Source: Flavobacterium acetivorans
GTDB taxonomy: Bacteria; Bacteroidota; Bacteroidia; Flavobacteriales; Flavobacteriaceae
Length of the DNA: 64,000 nt
NCBI RefSeq assembly: GCF_020911885.1
Contig: NZ_CP087132.1
Coordinates: 2,170,001 to 2,234,000 of the forward strand
Reading direction: 5' to 3'
Part shown: one piece after another, positions 9,028 through 21,879 of the stretch
How positions within the stretch are numbered: the first letter of the stretch is position 1
How the letters are laid out: the number at the start of each line of letters is the position of its first letter
Translations under genes and position numbers: made by a program
The notes under the pieces: model-generated
Seen by the model: the letters and a program-made list of their open reading frames with translations, nothing else
Told to the model about the DNA's origin: nothing
Databases searched by the model: none

Positions 9028-9900
9028 TTGGATAATCTTTCCATTCCTACTTTATCTATTGGCAATATACTAGGAGAAAATCCTTTGGGTATTAGTTTGT
9101 TTCGCCATAGTGTAAAGGGACGAAATGAATTTGAGCAACCCCATAAGCATGATTTTTATCTCGTTTTTTTTGTTGATAGTGGTTCAGGTTTACATGATAT
9201 AGACTTCATACAATACAATGTAAATGATAATCAGGTTTATTTTATAAGGCCGGGACAGGTGCATAATTGGTCGCTAAAAGAGGGGACTTCAGGCTTTCAA
9301 TTGATGCTTTCTGAAGAAGTGATACATGTATTTTCTAATTTATCTCCTTTTCCTTTTTTTCAACTGGCTTCGCCTTCTTGTCTTGCTTTGAGCGCTATAG
9401 AATTTGATGAATATAGAAAACAATTGCAAGAAATAGAAGGACTGCTTCCGTATAAAGATGTATTGACTAAAGAAATAGTGGTACTTCGTTTGCATTTGTT
9501 ACTCAAATTATTACAAAAGGATTATGGAGCTCATTTTCCAGATAATGAGGTTACTGTCCGACCTGAAAAAATTGTCCAAAAATTTATTGATTTCATTGAG
9601 ATTCATTTTCAGGAAGAATCTTCGGTGCGGTTTTATGCCCAACAGTTGAATATTACTCCAAATTATCTAAACATCCTTTCGCAAAAATATTTAAAAACAC
9701 CGGCAGGGGATTTTATAAAAGACAGAATTATGCTGGAGGCTAAGCGTTTACTTATTAGTACTAGCTTATCTATGAAAGAAATAGCCTATCAGTTGGGTTT
9801 TAATGATAATGGTTATTTTAGTAAGGTATTTAGAAAGCATACGGGAAAGGCTCCAGGTGATTTCAGGGAAAGTTATAATTTTTACCATTCTTCTCATTAA
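9028..9900 (+). CDS. AraC family transcriptional regulator
   Basis: 290 aa. An N-terminal cupin-like sensing domain (FEQPHKHDFYLVFFVDSGSG..., VYFIRPGQVHNW around 70-80) is followed by a C-terminal pair of AraC helix-turn-helix motifs at about 200-285, with the second one showing MKEIAYQLGFNDNGYFSKVFRKHTG. The frame has no ATG near its beginning: the first usable start is TTG at 9028, and an in-frame TAG at 9016 blocks any further extension, so the start is TTG (or ATT at 9025). It faces away from the SusC gene and is followed by the ankyrin and amidohydrolase genes. It may control either group; the effector is unknown. Confidence 0.88.
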   Translation: MDNLSIPTLSIGNILGENPLGISLFRHSVKGRNEFEQPHKHDFYLVFFVDSGSGLHDIDFIQYNVNDNQVYFIRPGQVHNWSLKEGTSGFQLMLSEEVIHVFSNLSPFPFFQLASPSCLALSAIEFDEYRKQLQEIEGLLPYKDVLTKEIVVLRLHLLLKLLQKDYGAHFPDNEVTVRPEKIVQKFIDFIEIHFQEESSVRFYAQQLNITPNYLNILSQKYLKTPAGDFIKDRIMLEAKRLLISTSLSMKEIAYQLGFNDNGYFSKVFRKHTGKAPGDFRESYNFYHSSH

Positions 9901-10036
9901 TAATACTGCTGGAAATTGAATTTCTAATCGATTTTTGTCAATCTTATTAAATGTCTAGCTGCGGTTAGTATATTTAAAAGATTAGTCAAAAGGTTTTTGG
10001 CTGAAAATCTTTTTTCAATATTAAAAATTTCGTTTT

Positions 10037-10723
10037 ATGATCCACCTAAAAAACAGGAGTAATTTACTAACAGGTTTTGTTTTGATTGTTATATCGTTAG
10101 TGAGTTGTTCATCTAAACAAGCAGATATTATGGATAAAAATAAAGCTCTTTTTGAAGCTGTTGATAGTGGGAATGTCACACTTGTGACTACTATTTTAAA
10201 AGATAAGCCATTTTTAGAACAGAAACATGAAAAGGGGAGAACCGCTTTGATGCATGCGGTTTACAAACGTAATAACAAGATAGCCGCTTTGTTAATCAAT
10301 GCCGGTGCTAATGTTAATACACAGGATGATATTAAAAATAGTCCTTTTTTATATGCGGGCGCCGAAGGTAATTTGGAACTGGTGAAAATGGCATTAAGTC
10401 ATGGTGCAAATTTTAATATATTCAACCGTTATGGAGGTACGGCACTTATACCTGCAGCCGAGAAAGGGCATCTGGAAGTGGTGAAATTACTGGTAAATAC
10501 TGCGGGTTTTCCTAAAGATCATATCAATAATTTAGGTTGGACTGCATTATTAGAAGCTGTTTTATTGAGTGATGGAGGTACAGTTCATGTAAATATTGTC
10601 GCTGCATTGATTGATGGCGGTTGTAATATAAACATAGCAGATAAAAATGGTATGACTCCATTAGATCATGCTAAAAAACTTCAGTATGTTGAAATGGTAA
10701 AATTATTAGAAAAAAAAGGATAA
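10037..10723 (+). CDS. Ankyrin-repeat lipoprotein
   Basis: 228 aa. A signal peptide with a lipobox (FVLIVISLVSC) places it in the envelope. The rest is about five ankyrin repeats (for example GRTALMHAVYKRNNKIAALLINAGANVN, residues 67-94 region, and YGGTALIPAAEKGHLEVVKLLV). Ankyrin repeats are protein-binding scaffolds; no enzymatic motif is seen. It ends 15 bp before the amidohydrolase gene, so the two are probably co-transcribed. Periplasmic ankyrin proteins often partner with a neighbouring exported enzyme, as with catalase/AnkB pairs, which makes binding of the amidohydrolase a testable guess. Confidence 0.85.
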   Translation: MIHLKNRSNLLTGFVLIVISLVSCSSKQADIMDKNKALFEAVDSGNVTLVTTILKDKPFLEQKHEKGRTALMHAVYKRNNKIAALLINAGANVNTQDDIKNSPFLYAGAEGNLELVKMALSHGANFNIFNRYGGTALIPAAEKGHLEVVKLLVNTAGFPKDHINNLGWTALLEAVLLSDGGTVHVNIVAALIDGGCNINIADKNGMTPLDHAKKLQYVEMVKLLEKKG

Positions 10724-10738
10724 AATTATATAGGTATA

Positions 10739-12103
10739 ATGATGGAACAAAAAAAAATTAGTCGAAAACAATTTTTAGGAATGAGTGCTGCCGCAACAGG
10801 AGCGGCTTTGTTTTCTGGCGTGGGGAATGCGGCAATGGCACAGGTGTTGCCTGAGGATGAAAAAACTGCTGGATCGAAAGAATATATTTTGACCAATGTA
10901 AGGCTGGAAGACGGTTTTGAATACAATGAAAAAAAGGAAGTTCAAGCTACCAAAACAGGCTTATACAACTTGCATATCGCCGATGGAAAAATTAAAAGCA
11001 TAGCAAAAGAGGGTTTGAATTTAAAATTAAAAACAATTGATGCCAAAGGACTTTTAATGCTTCCTGCCTTGCGTGATATGCACATTCATATCGATAAAAC
11101 CTATTATGGAGGCAAGTGGAATGCTGCACCTAGAAAAGGGTATACCGTAAAGGATATGATTACTCTTGAGCAAAAGTTGATCCCGCAATTGTTGCCAGAT
11201 TCTCAAAGAAAAGCCGAAGAAGCAATTAAATTGATGCAAAGTCAAGGAAGTTATTTTGCCCGTTGCCAATGTAATATTGATCCCGTGAGCGGATTAAAAA
11301 GCTTGGAGCATTTGTTGGCGGCTTTAGAGAAAAACAAAGATAGTTTTGCTTGGGAAATAGTTGCTTTTCCACAACACGGCATACTCTATTCTCAATCTGA
11401 ATCTTTGCTGAGAGAGGCGGCTGAAATGGGCGTGGATTTCATTGGTGGTTTGGATCCAACAAGCGTTGATGGTCATCTGGAAAAATCACTTGATGCAATG
11501 TGTCAAATCGCGATAGATAACAATAAAGGGATAGATATACATTTGCATGAATCACCGCCATCGGGTAAGGCGGCAATCGAATATATTATTAAAAAGACCG
11601 AAGAAAATAAACAACTACAAGGTAAAACTTACATCAGTCATGGCTTTGCACTTGCAAGAATGGAGCAGAAGGAATTAGAAAAAGTAGCGGAACAAATGGG
11701 AGCACTTGGTATTGGAGTGGTTTCTACAATTCCAATAGGTAGAACAATTATGCCTATACCTACCTTGAAAAAATACGGTGTAAAACTAATGACCGGTACT
11801 GACAGTATTGTTGATCATTGGATGCCTTTTGGTACTTGCGATATGTTAGAAAAAGCAAAATTGTGTGCACAACTTTATGGTTGGACCGATGAATACAGTC
11901 TAAGCCGAGCGCTGCATATTGCCACGACAGACGAAATAGTACCTCTTAATGATTCAGGGGATCGTGTATGGCCAGCGGTAGGTAATGAAGCTAATTTTAT
12001 TCTGGTAAAATCAAGTTGTTCTGCTGAGGCCGTGGCGCGTCTGCCTAAAAGAGAAGGGGTCTTTTTTAAAGGAAAATTAATTGCAGGGGAAATGAAAGGC
12101 TAA
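10739..12103 (+). CDS. Exported amidohydrolase, cytosine-deaminase-like
   Basis: 454 aa. The start could be ATG 10739 or the next codon, ATG 10742. The N-terminus has a Tat-like signal (SRKQFLGMSAAATGAALF, with RK in place of RR) and an AMA-type cleavage region. The TIM-barrel amidohydrolase metal site is visible: DMHIHIDK (about 113-120), HLHESPP (about 270), SHGF (about 300) and the late Asp in TGTDSI (about 356). This arrangement matches the cytosine deaminase/isopropylammelide hydrolase branch, which hydrolyses C-N bonds in rings. The substrate is not clear. It is downstream of an ankyrin lipoprotein gene with a 15 bp gap. Confidence 0.83.
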   Translation: MMEQKKISRKQFLGMSAAATGAALFSGVGNAAMAQVLPEDEKTAGSKEYILTNVRLEDGFEYNEKKEVQATKTGLYNLHIADGKIKSIAKEGLNLKLKTIDAKGLLMLPALRDMHIHIDKTYYGGKWNAAPRKGYTVKDMITLEQKLIPQLLPDSQRKAEEAIKLMQSQGSYFARCQCNIDPVSGLKSLEHLLAALEKNKDSFAWEIVAFPQHGILYSQSESLLREAAEMGVDFIGGLDPTSVDGHLEKSLDAMCQIAIDNNKGIDIHLHESPPSGKAAIEYIIKKTEENKQLQGKTYISHGFALARMEQKELEKVAEQMGALGIGVVSTIPIGRTIMPIPTLKKYGVKLMTGTDSIVDHWMPFGTCDMLEKAKLCAQLYGWTDEYSLSRALHIATTDEIVPLNDSGDRVWPAVGNEANFILVKSSCSAEAVARLPKREGVFFKGKLIAGEMKG

Positions 12104-15746
<3,643 letters not shown>

Positions 15747-15772
15747 ATATATTATAGAAGTATTAAAACCAT

Positions 15773-15816
15773 ACAATATCGACTTTTTATCCAGTATAAT
15801 AAGTCGATATTGTTTT
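15773..15816 (+). terminator. Hairpin between beta-galactosidase and alpha-galactosidase genes
   Basis: ACAATATCGACTT (15773-15785) and AAGTCGATATTGT (15801-15813) are exact reverse complements over 13 bp, followed by TTT. It fills most of the gap before the next gene, so it may attenuate rather than fully stop transcription into the alpha-galactosidase gene. Confidence 0.65.
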
Positions 15817-15831
15817 ATAAAATAGGGAGAA

Positions 15832-17079
15832 ATGATTAAATATGGTCTGTTAGTATTGGTGGTGTTTTTATCTTCTTGCAAGGTCAAAGAAACACAACAA
15901 ATCGTTTTGCATCCTGCAAAATCTCAAGGAGTTCAAAAACCACAAACACCCATTATGGGATGGTCAAGTTGGAATAACTTTCATGTTAATATCAATGAAG
16001 AAGTAATAAAGGCGCAAGCTGATTTTATGGTTTCTTCTGGTATGGCTGCTGCTGGTTATTCGTACGTTAATATTGACGATGGTTTTTTTGGAGGAAGAGA
16101 CAAGCAGGGAGATTTAGTAGTACATCCAGAACGCTTTCCAAACGGAATGAAAGTAATTGCAGATTACATCCATTCCAAAGGATTGAAAGCTGGAATTTAT
16201 TCAGATGCAGGAATTAATACCTGTGCTTCACATTGGGACAAAGATACCATTGGCGTTGGTTCGGGACTGATGGGACACGATAGAAAAGACCTGAAATTGA
16301 TGCTTAAAGATTGGAATTACGATTTTATAAAAGTAGATTGGTGTGGCGGAGACTGGTTGGGATTAGACGTAGAAACCCGCTATACTCAAATTGCCAACAT
16401 CATCAAAGAAATTAAACCCAATACAGTTTTTAACATTTGCAGATGGCAATTCCCGGGAACTTGGGCACTTCAAATTGCTGATTCTTGGCGAATTTCGGGT
16501 GATATTTCTAATGAATTTAATTCAATTTTACACATTATTGATCTTAATGCAGATCTATGGAAATATGCCTCTCCAGGCCATGTAAACGATATGGATATGT
16601 TACAAGTAGGAAGAGGAATGAGCTATGAAGAAGATAAAACACATTTCTCGATGTGGTCTATGATGAACTCGCCACTTTTGGCTGGGAATGATTTAAGAAG
16701 TATGAGCGATCAGACTATTGCGATACTAACCAACAAAGAAATTATAGCACTAAATCAAGATCCATTGGTGTACCAAGCCCGAAGATTAGTAGATAATGGT
16801 GATTTAGAAGTTTGGGCAAAACCATTAATTTCAACTATGAGTGGTAAAGTTGCCGTGGCCTTATTAAATAGATCTAATAAAGCAGCGACTATCAGTTTTG
16901 ACTTGAATACAGTGGGAATCGATGCCTCAAAAGGATATACGTACCGAGATCTATGGGCTAAAAAAGATTTTGAACGTTCAGAAAAAAAGACATTGAGTTT
17001 TGAAGTGCCTAAACATGGAGTTGTGGTCTTGACTGTCGATGGGACATCAAAACCGTTCAATATTTTTCAGAATAAATAA
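15832..17079 (+). CDS. Glycoside hydrolase family 27 alpha-galactosidase
   Basis: 415 aa lipoprotein: signal with lipobox LSSC (Cys16). The GH27 TIM barrel starts with PIMGWSSWNNF (40-50) and GYSYVNIDDGFFGG (75-88). The nucleophile is Asp169 in FIKVDWCGGD and the acid/base is probably Asp224 in SWRISGDIS. A C-terminal beta domain follows. The enzyme removes terminal alpha-linked galactose. It lies between two GH2 genes, 22 bp before the next one, and likely works with them on a galactose-rich glycan. Alpha-N-acetylgalactosaminidase is the nearest alternative in the family; I cannot separate them by eye. Confidence 0.9.
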   Translation: MIKYGLLVLVVFLSSCKVKETQQIVLHPAKSQGVQKPQTPIMGWSSWNNFHVNINEEVIKAQADFMVSSGMAAAGYSYVNIDDGFFGGRDKQGDLVVHPERFPNGMKVIADYIHSKGLKAGIYSDAGINTCASHWDKDTIGVGSGLMGHDRKDLKLMLKDWNYDFIKVDWCGGDWLGLDVETRYTQIANIIKEIKPNTVFNICRWQFPGTWALQIADSWRISGDISNEFNSILHIIDLNADLWKYASPGHVNDMDMLQVGRGMSYEEDKTHFSMWSMMNSPLLAGNDLRSMSDQTIAILTNKEIIALNQDPLVYQARRLVDNGDLEVWAKPLISTMSGKVAVALLNRSNKAATISFDLNTVGIDASKGYTYRDLWAKKDFERSEKKTLSFEVPKHGVVVLTVDGTSKPFNIFQNK

Positions 17080-17100
17080 TGAAATTAACCCTCTAAGTGT

Positions 17101-19581
17101 ATGGAGATTAAAAAAATAAGATTTATTAAAAAATATCTGATGAAGTACAGTCTATTTACTGCTATTTTATTCGGCTTAATTTTTACAGTATCTGCATTTG
17201 GACAGCAAACTGCCAGAGAGGTTTTCACTTTAGAAAAAAACTGGCGTTTTCATAACGGAGATGTTGCTAATGGTTATTCGAAATCTTTAAACGACTCCAA
17301 ATGGGAAAAAGTAACTGTTCCACACGATTGGGCAATAAAAGGCCCTTTTGATAAAGCTATTGATATACAGAACGTAGCTATTGTTCAAAACGGAGAAAAA
17401 GTAGCCACCGAAAAAACAGGTAGGACAGGAGCGTTACCTTACATAGGAATTGGTTGGTATCGCAATGAATTTTCTATACCCAATTTTGATTCCAATAAAA
17501 AGGTAATTCTTCTTTTTGAAGGGGCGATGAGCGAGCCAGAGGTTTTTATCAATGGCAAAAAAATTGGTAGCTGGAATTATGGTTATAGTTATTTTTATTT
17601 TGATATAACAGCACATATCTTGGGTACTTCAGAAAATACTTTGGCGGTAAAATTAACCAATAGAGCCTTGTCCTCTCGCTGGTATCCTGGTGCGGGTTTG
17701 TATCGAAATGTACGGCTTATTGTTAAAAACAACGAAAGTATCAATCAATGGGGTACGTTCATAACTACACCAACGATTAGTTCAGAATTAGCGAAAGTAA
17801 ACATCAAAACCAAAGTCTCCGGAGAACATCTTACATTAGTAAACCACATCATAGATGCCACTGGAAAAACGGTAGCGATTGATAGCACATCTGCTATTTA
17901 TGGCAATGAATTTGAGCAGAATATTGCGGTGAAGAAGCCAAATTTATGGAGTCCGGAAACCCCTTATTTGTACACATCCATTTCGAAACTCTATGTTGGA
18001 AATACCTTAAAAGACGAAACGTCAACCAAATTCGGAATTCGAAAAATAAAATACGAAGCTAATAAAGGATTCAGTTTAAATGATTCCATTATCAAGTTTA
18101 AAGGAGTGTGTTTGCATCACGATTTAGGACCAATTGGTACGGCCGTCAATAAAGCAGCTTTACGCAGACAACTAACCATTTTAAAGGATATGGGAGCCAA
18201 TGCCATTCGAAGTTCACATAATATGCCTTCATTAGAACAACTGGAATTATGTGACGAAATGGGCTTTTTGTTTTTAGCTGAAAGCTTTGATGAATGGGCA
18301 AAGCCCAAAGTAGAAAATGGCTACCACCGTTATTTTGAAACGGATGCTGAAAAAGATATTGTGAACCTCGTTCACGCTACACGAAATCACCCAAGTATTG
18401 TTATGTGGAGTTCCGGAAACGAAGTTCCGGATCAATGGGGAAGTGAAGGCGCAAAACGTGCTAAATGGTTGCAAGATATTTTTCATAGAGAAGATCCTAC
18501 CCGACCTGTAACCGTAGGGATGGATCAAGTGGAGGCTACAATGGCATCAGGATTTGGCGCGGTATTGGATATTCCAGGTTTGAATTATAGAGTGCATTTA
18601 TACGATAAAGCATATAAGGCTTTTCCGCAAGGATTAATTCTAGGTTCAGAAACTGCTTCAACAGTGAGTTCGAGAGGTATTTATAAGTTTCCTGTTGTAG
18701 CGGCAAAGATGAAGGAATATGATGATTTTCAATCTTCTTCTTATGATTTGGAAGCCTGTAGTTGGTCTAATATTCCAGATGAAGATTTTGTATTACAAGA
18801 TGACAAGCCTTGGGTAATTGGCGAATTTGTCTGGACAGGTTTTGATTATTTGGGTGAACCCACTCCTTATGATACCAAGTGGCCTTCGCGAAGTTCTTAT
18901 TTTGGGATTAATGATTTAGCAGGATTACCAAAAGATCGCTATTATTTGTATCGCAGCCGTTGGAATATAAAAGAGGAAACCTTGCATGTGCTGCCACACT
19001 GGAATTGGGAAGGACGCGAAGGCGAAGTAACCCCCGTTTTTGTCTACACAAGCTATAATAGCGCCGAACTTTTTGTCAATGGAAAAAGTATGGGTATTCA
19101 GAAAAAAAACAACAGCTCACCTACAAACAGATACCGTTTAATGTGGATGGATGTTCAATATGAGCCTGGAACTATAAAAGTGGTGGCTTTTGACGATGAC
19201 GGAAAGGCTGTTGCTGAACAAGAAACGCATACTGCAGGAAAACCCTATAAATTAGTGTTAGAAGCGGATAGAACACAACTAGATGCAGATGGCAAGGATT
19301 TATCTTTTGTAACGGTATCTGTGGTAGATAAAAATGGTATTCCATGTCCCACAGCGACTAATCAATTGCAATTTAATGTCAAAGGAGATGGTGTTTTTCG
19401 CGCAGCCTGTAATGGTGATGCGACTTCGCTAGAACAATTTCACTTGCCAAGGATGAAATTGTTTAGTGGTAAATTGGTTGTTTTGCTTCAGTCAGCGTCA
19501 AATGCTGGTGAGATCGAATTAAAAGTCTCAGGAAAAGGATTGCAGCCAGCAAAAATAAAAATAACTACTAAAAAGAAATAA
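17101..19581 (+). CDS. Glycoside hydrolase family 2 protein, probable beta-galactosidase
   Basis: 826 aa from ATG 17101; a second in-frame ATG at 17140 (MKYSLFTAILFGLIF...) begins directly at the signal peptide and is equally possible. GH2 layout: sugar-binding jelly roll (LEKNWRFHNGD, VPHDWAIKGPFD), Ig-like domain, TIM barrel with KGVCLHHDLGPIG, acid/base Glu441 in SSGNEVPD and nucleophile Glu517 in LGSETAST. C-terminal Ig-like modules (DUF4982 type around GREGEVTPVFVYTSYNSAELFVNG, then KPYKLVLEADRTQLDADG) are typical of the shorter, non-LacZ GH2 enzymes of Bacteroidetes. Function is beta-galactosidase-like, but family members also include glucuronidases and others. Confidence 0.88.
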   Translation: MEIKKIRFIKKYLMKYSLFTAILFGLIFTVSAFGQQTAREVFTLEKNWRFHNGDVANGYSKSLNDSKWEKVTVPHDWAIKGPFDKAIDIQNVAIVQNGEKVATEKTGRTGALPYIGIGWYRNEFSIPNFDSNKKVILLFEGAMSEPEVFINGKKIGSWNYGYSYFYFDITAHILGTSENTLAVKLTNRALSSRWYPGAGLYRNVRLIVKNNESINQWGTFITTPTISSELAKVNIKTKVSGEHLTLVNHIIDATGKTVAIDSTSAIYGNEFEQNIAVKKPNLWSPETPYLYTSISKLYVGNTLKDETSTKFGIRKIKYEANKGFSLNDSIIKFKGVCLHHDLGPIGTAVNKAALRRQLTILKDMGANAIRSSHNMPSLEQLELCDEMGFLFLAESFDEWAKPKVENGYHRYFETDAEKDIVNLVHATRNHPSIVMWSSGNEVPDQWGSEGAKRAKWLQDIFHREDPTRPVTVGMDQVEATMASGFGAVLDIPGLNYRVHLYDKAYKAFPQGLILGSETASTVSSRGIYKFPVVAAKMKEYDDFQSSSYDLEACSWSNIPDEDFVLQDDKPWVIGEFVWTGFDYLGEPTPYDTKWPSRSSYFGINDLAGLPKDRYYLYRSRWNIKEETLHVLPHWNWEGREGEVTPVFVYTSYNSAELFVNGKSMGIQKKNNSSPTNRYRLMWMDVQYEPGTIKVVAFDDDGKAVAEQETHTAGKPYKLVLEADRTQLDADGKDLSFVTVSVVDKNGIPCPTATNQLQFNVKGDGVFRAACNGDATSLEQFHLPRMKLFSGKLVVLLQSASNAGEIELKVSGKGLQPAKIKITTKKK

Positions 19582-19805
19582 GATAGTTTATTGTTCTTAT
19601 TTGATTAGTTTCTATTCTAGCTCCATTCATAGTTATTCTTAAATAAATAGGGAAGAATCCATTTTTGGCTGGTTTGGAAGTTTTTACATAGAAAAGTATT
19701 GACATTTTGCGGTGACTTTATTATTAATCAAATTACTTTATTTAATCTTTCTTGTCAAGATGTTCCTCTTTTGAACAGCTTGTCATTACTGGCTTGGCGT
19801 AAAAT

Positions 19806-19846
19806 TCGGGTACCTTAGAATTTAGTTTTTTAGGGTACCCGATTTT
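19806..19846 (+). terminator. Candidate terminator of the glycosidase operon
   Basis: TCGGGTACC (19806-19814) and GGTACCCGA (19834-19842) are exact reverse complements, followed by TTTT. The loop is long (19 nt). It is about 225 bp past the last glycosidase stop, so it is a plausible but distant terminator. Confidence 0.5.
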
Positions 19847-19895
19847 AGCACCTTTGCTTTAAGATTTAATGAATAATTTGAATAGTAGTCAAAAC

Positions 19896-19932
19896 AAAAA
19901 AGCCTGTAAATCATACGATTTACAGGCTTTTG
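19896..19932 (-). terminator. Intrinsic terminator of ssrA (bidirectional)
   Basis: AAAGCCTGTAAATC and GATTTACAGGCTTT form a strong stem around ATAC, with A-run and T-run on the two sides. It begins about 22 nt after the mature 3' end of tmRNA on the minus strand. Confidence 0.82.
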
Positions 19933-19954
19933 CTGCAATTTTAATTCTTTCTAG

Positions 19955-20348
19955 TGGAGTCGCCGAGAATCGAACTCGGGTCCAAACAAGCAACTAAAAA
20001 GCTTTCTACACGTTTATTTCCTGATTGGGTTTTCGATAGTGCGCCAGGCCAGAAACAGCCACACACTACTTATCTTCTTAATTTCGAAATCCACCCGAAG
20101 CTTATGGAAATCTAGGTTTATTTTTACGGTTCCCCTGTACTGACCGCCACAAACCAAGGCTTTCAAGGAGAATCCAGCTTTCCTATCTGATAGGAACGTG
20201 GCGTAATCGTACTATAATTCGGATTATGCAGCTAAAGCGTAGTTATTTTCGCCGTTTAAAATGGTAAGATCTTATATTTACGAGCAAGGTCTCAATGCTC
20301 GACGTGCTTACTTCTCAATTCGACTTGCTGTCAAAACCAGTCGACCCC
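19955..20348 (-). ncRNA. ssrA: tmRNA (transfer-messenger RNA)
   Basis: About 394 nt. The ends form the tRNA-like acceptor stem: GGGGTCG at the 5' end (from 20348) pairs with CGACTCC near the 3' end (one G-U pair), followed by discriminator A at 19955. The T-arm (GGTTCGATTCTCGG type, seen as ccgagaatcgaactcgg on plus) is next to it. The CCA end is not encoded; the genome reads ACTA, so CCA must be added. The internal reading frame at 20221-20253 on minus is GGC GAA AAT AAC TAC GCT TTA GCT GCA TAA, giving the tag GENNYALAA after the charged alanine. tmRNA rescues stalled ribosomes and marks the product for proteolysis. Confidence 0.97.
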
Positions 20349-20377
20349 TTTTTAATTCAAAAATGAATTTGAGTTTG

Positions 20378-20385
20378 CAAATATA
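20378..20385 (-). promoter_or_regulatory. Candidate -7 element of ssrA
   Basis: TATATTTG on minus, 30 bp upstream of the mature tmRNA 5' end, matches the Flavobacterium TAnnTTTG element; a short 5' leader would be trimmed. No TTG at ideal spacing. Confidence 0.5.
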
Positions 20386-20435
20386 CAATTAAAACTAGTA
20401 TAATTTAGCATGAACTTTAAACTCTACAACAAAAA

Positions 20436-21635
20436 TCATTCCTCTTTATCTAAACGGAAGGGATAGTCACCAAATAGGCTAGATATTTTCCGAACTTGAT
20501 ATGTCTTTGTAGTAAATTTATTAGAAAGAGCAATAATGGTTAGCTTCTCATTTCTTAAACTGATATACGATGAGGTATTCCCATGCCACCAACCGTTGTG
20601 AAAATAGAAATTTTGTCCTGTATCCCAATTGATCATGCGTATGCCCAAACCATAGTTTTTTATTCCTTTATGTTCGTTACTATATCCCAGATAGACCCGT
20701 TCTAGTAATGTTGGATTTAAGAAATCGGGAGCATTTCGGGCACGGTCAAATTTCAATAAATCTCGTGGTGTAGAATAGATATTTTTGTCGCCATACACAG
20801 CATCCAAAAAATCTTTGCCTATTTCCACCTTGTTCCCTTTATAAGATGGAACTACGCTATCTTTATCGTTTTCATAATCGAATACAAAGCTGTCCTTCAT
20901 GCCTAGCGGTTTGAAAACCATCACTTCCATTGCTTTTTTATAGCTCAATTTGGTTACTTTTTCAATTATTAAGGCCAGCATGGCATAATTAGTATTACAA
21001 TAACTGAATCGGGTATCTGTTTTAGATTCTAATCCAATGTCTTTGGTAGCCATTAAAGTTAGAATATCTTGATTGGTAAGAATGTTATGACGGTCCCAAA
21101 TTTCTTTTTTATCCGCAAAATAAGCATAGTTTTTCATCCCGCTTCGATGATTTAGAAGTGTTTTTATTGTGACATCCGGATAAGGAAATTCCTTTAGAAT
21201 AGTATTTACCTTTTGATCTAAATCAATTCTTTTCGCATTTATTAATTTTAATATTACTGCAGCCGTAATGACTTTGCTGACTGATGCTAAATGCAACGGA
21301 GTAGTAGCAGTAATCCGTTTTTTTGTTTTAAAATTGGTGTAACCTTCGTATTTTTCATAAATAATCTGACCGTTTTTTGCCACGAGAAGACTGCCATTTA
21401 AACTATTGTTTGGCCAGTTTTTGCGATAAAAAGAATCAATGGATCTTTTTTTGGATTGAATATAGGAAGCTGTCAATTTAGGGAGCTCATTGTTTAAAGG
21501 CTTCATCTTAGGTAGCGTACTCTTTGGAAGTTTATCATCGCTTAATTCTACCTTCTTTTTCTCTTTTGCACAAGAGCTCAATACAAGTGCGAGCACAAGT
21601 ATTTGTAGTATATTTGTTTTTTTTATGAAAATCAT
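20436..21635 (-). CDS. Beta-lactamase-fold serine hydrolase, lipoprotein
   Basis: 399 aa. Signal peptide with lipobox LVLSSC (Cys22), so it is envelope-anchored. Penicillin-binding/class C beta-lactamase fold: SVSK in HLASVSKVITAAVIL is the SxxK nucleophile motif (near residue 118), and YCN in RFSYCNTNYAML is the YxN motif (near 213). The third motif is probably HNGWWHG near 343 (H-x-G type instead of KTG). Such proteins act as D-aminopeptidases, esterases or peptidoglycan hydrolases; the substrate is unknown. It stands alone between ssrA and a plus-strand oxidoreductase gene. Confidence 0.87.
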   Translation of the reverse strand: MIFIKKTNILQILVLALVLSSCAKEKKKVELSDDKLPKSTLPKMKPLNNELPKLTASYIQSKKRSIDSFYRKNWPNNSLNGSLLVAKNGQIIYEKYEGYTNFKTKKRITATTPLHLASVSKVITAAVILKLINAKRIDLDQKVNTILKEFPYPDVTIKTLLNHRSGMKNYAYFADKKEIWDRHNILTNQDILTLMATKDIGLESKTDTRFSYCNTNYAMLALIIEKVTKLSYKKAMEVMVFKPLGMKDSFVFDYENDKDSVVPSYKGNKVEIGKDFLDAVYGDKNIYSTPRDLLKFDRARNAPDFLNPTLLERVYLGYSNEHKGIKNYGLGIRMINWDTGQNFYFHNGWWHGNTSSYISLRNEKLTIIALSNKFTTKTYQVRKISSLFGDYPFRLDKEE

Positions 21636-21823
21636 TTTGGTGTGGTACTTAAAGGCAAATATATAGAATCAATCCCTTTTTAAGGATTCTTTTTCGTAAA
21701 AGCTGATAGTTGTATTTTGTTAAAGTTTGTTTTTAATTCTGTATTATTTTGTGATTCAGCTTTTAATAATTTTTAGCATTGAAATGTTTGTAGTAAAAAA
21801 AAGATAGATGTAGGTTAAAATGT

Positions 21824-21831
21824 TATATTTG
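21824..21831 (+). promoter_or_regulatory. Candidate -7 element of the LYS1-like oxidoreductase gene
   Basis: TATATTTG about 49 bp upstream of the ATG at 21880. It matches TAnnTTTG; no TTG at 17-23 bp upstream. Confidence 0.42.
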
Positions 21832-21879
21832 TAACAAATAACACTAATAAAGTTGTATAAATAAATATCATTAAAGAGT

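Larger units (their letters stand above)
19582..19954. other. Intergenic region between glycosidase cluster and ssrA
   Basis: No gene seen. Two hairpins are present: one at 19806-19846 likely ending the glycosidase operon on plus, and one at 19896-19932 ending ssrA on minus. Confidence 0.6.
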
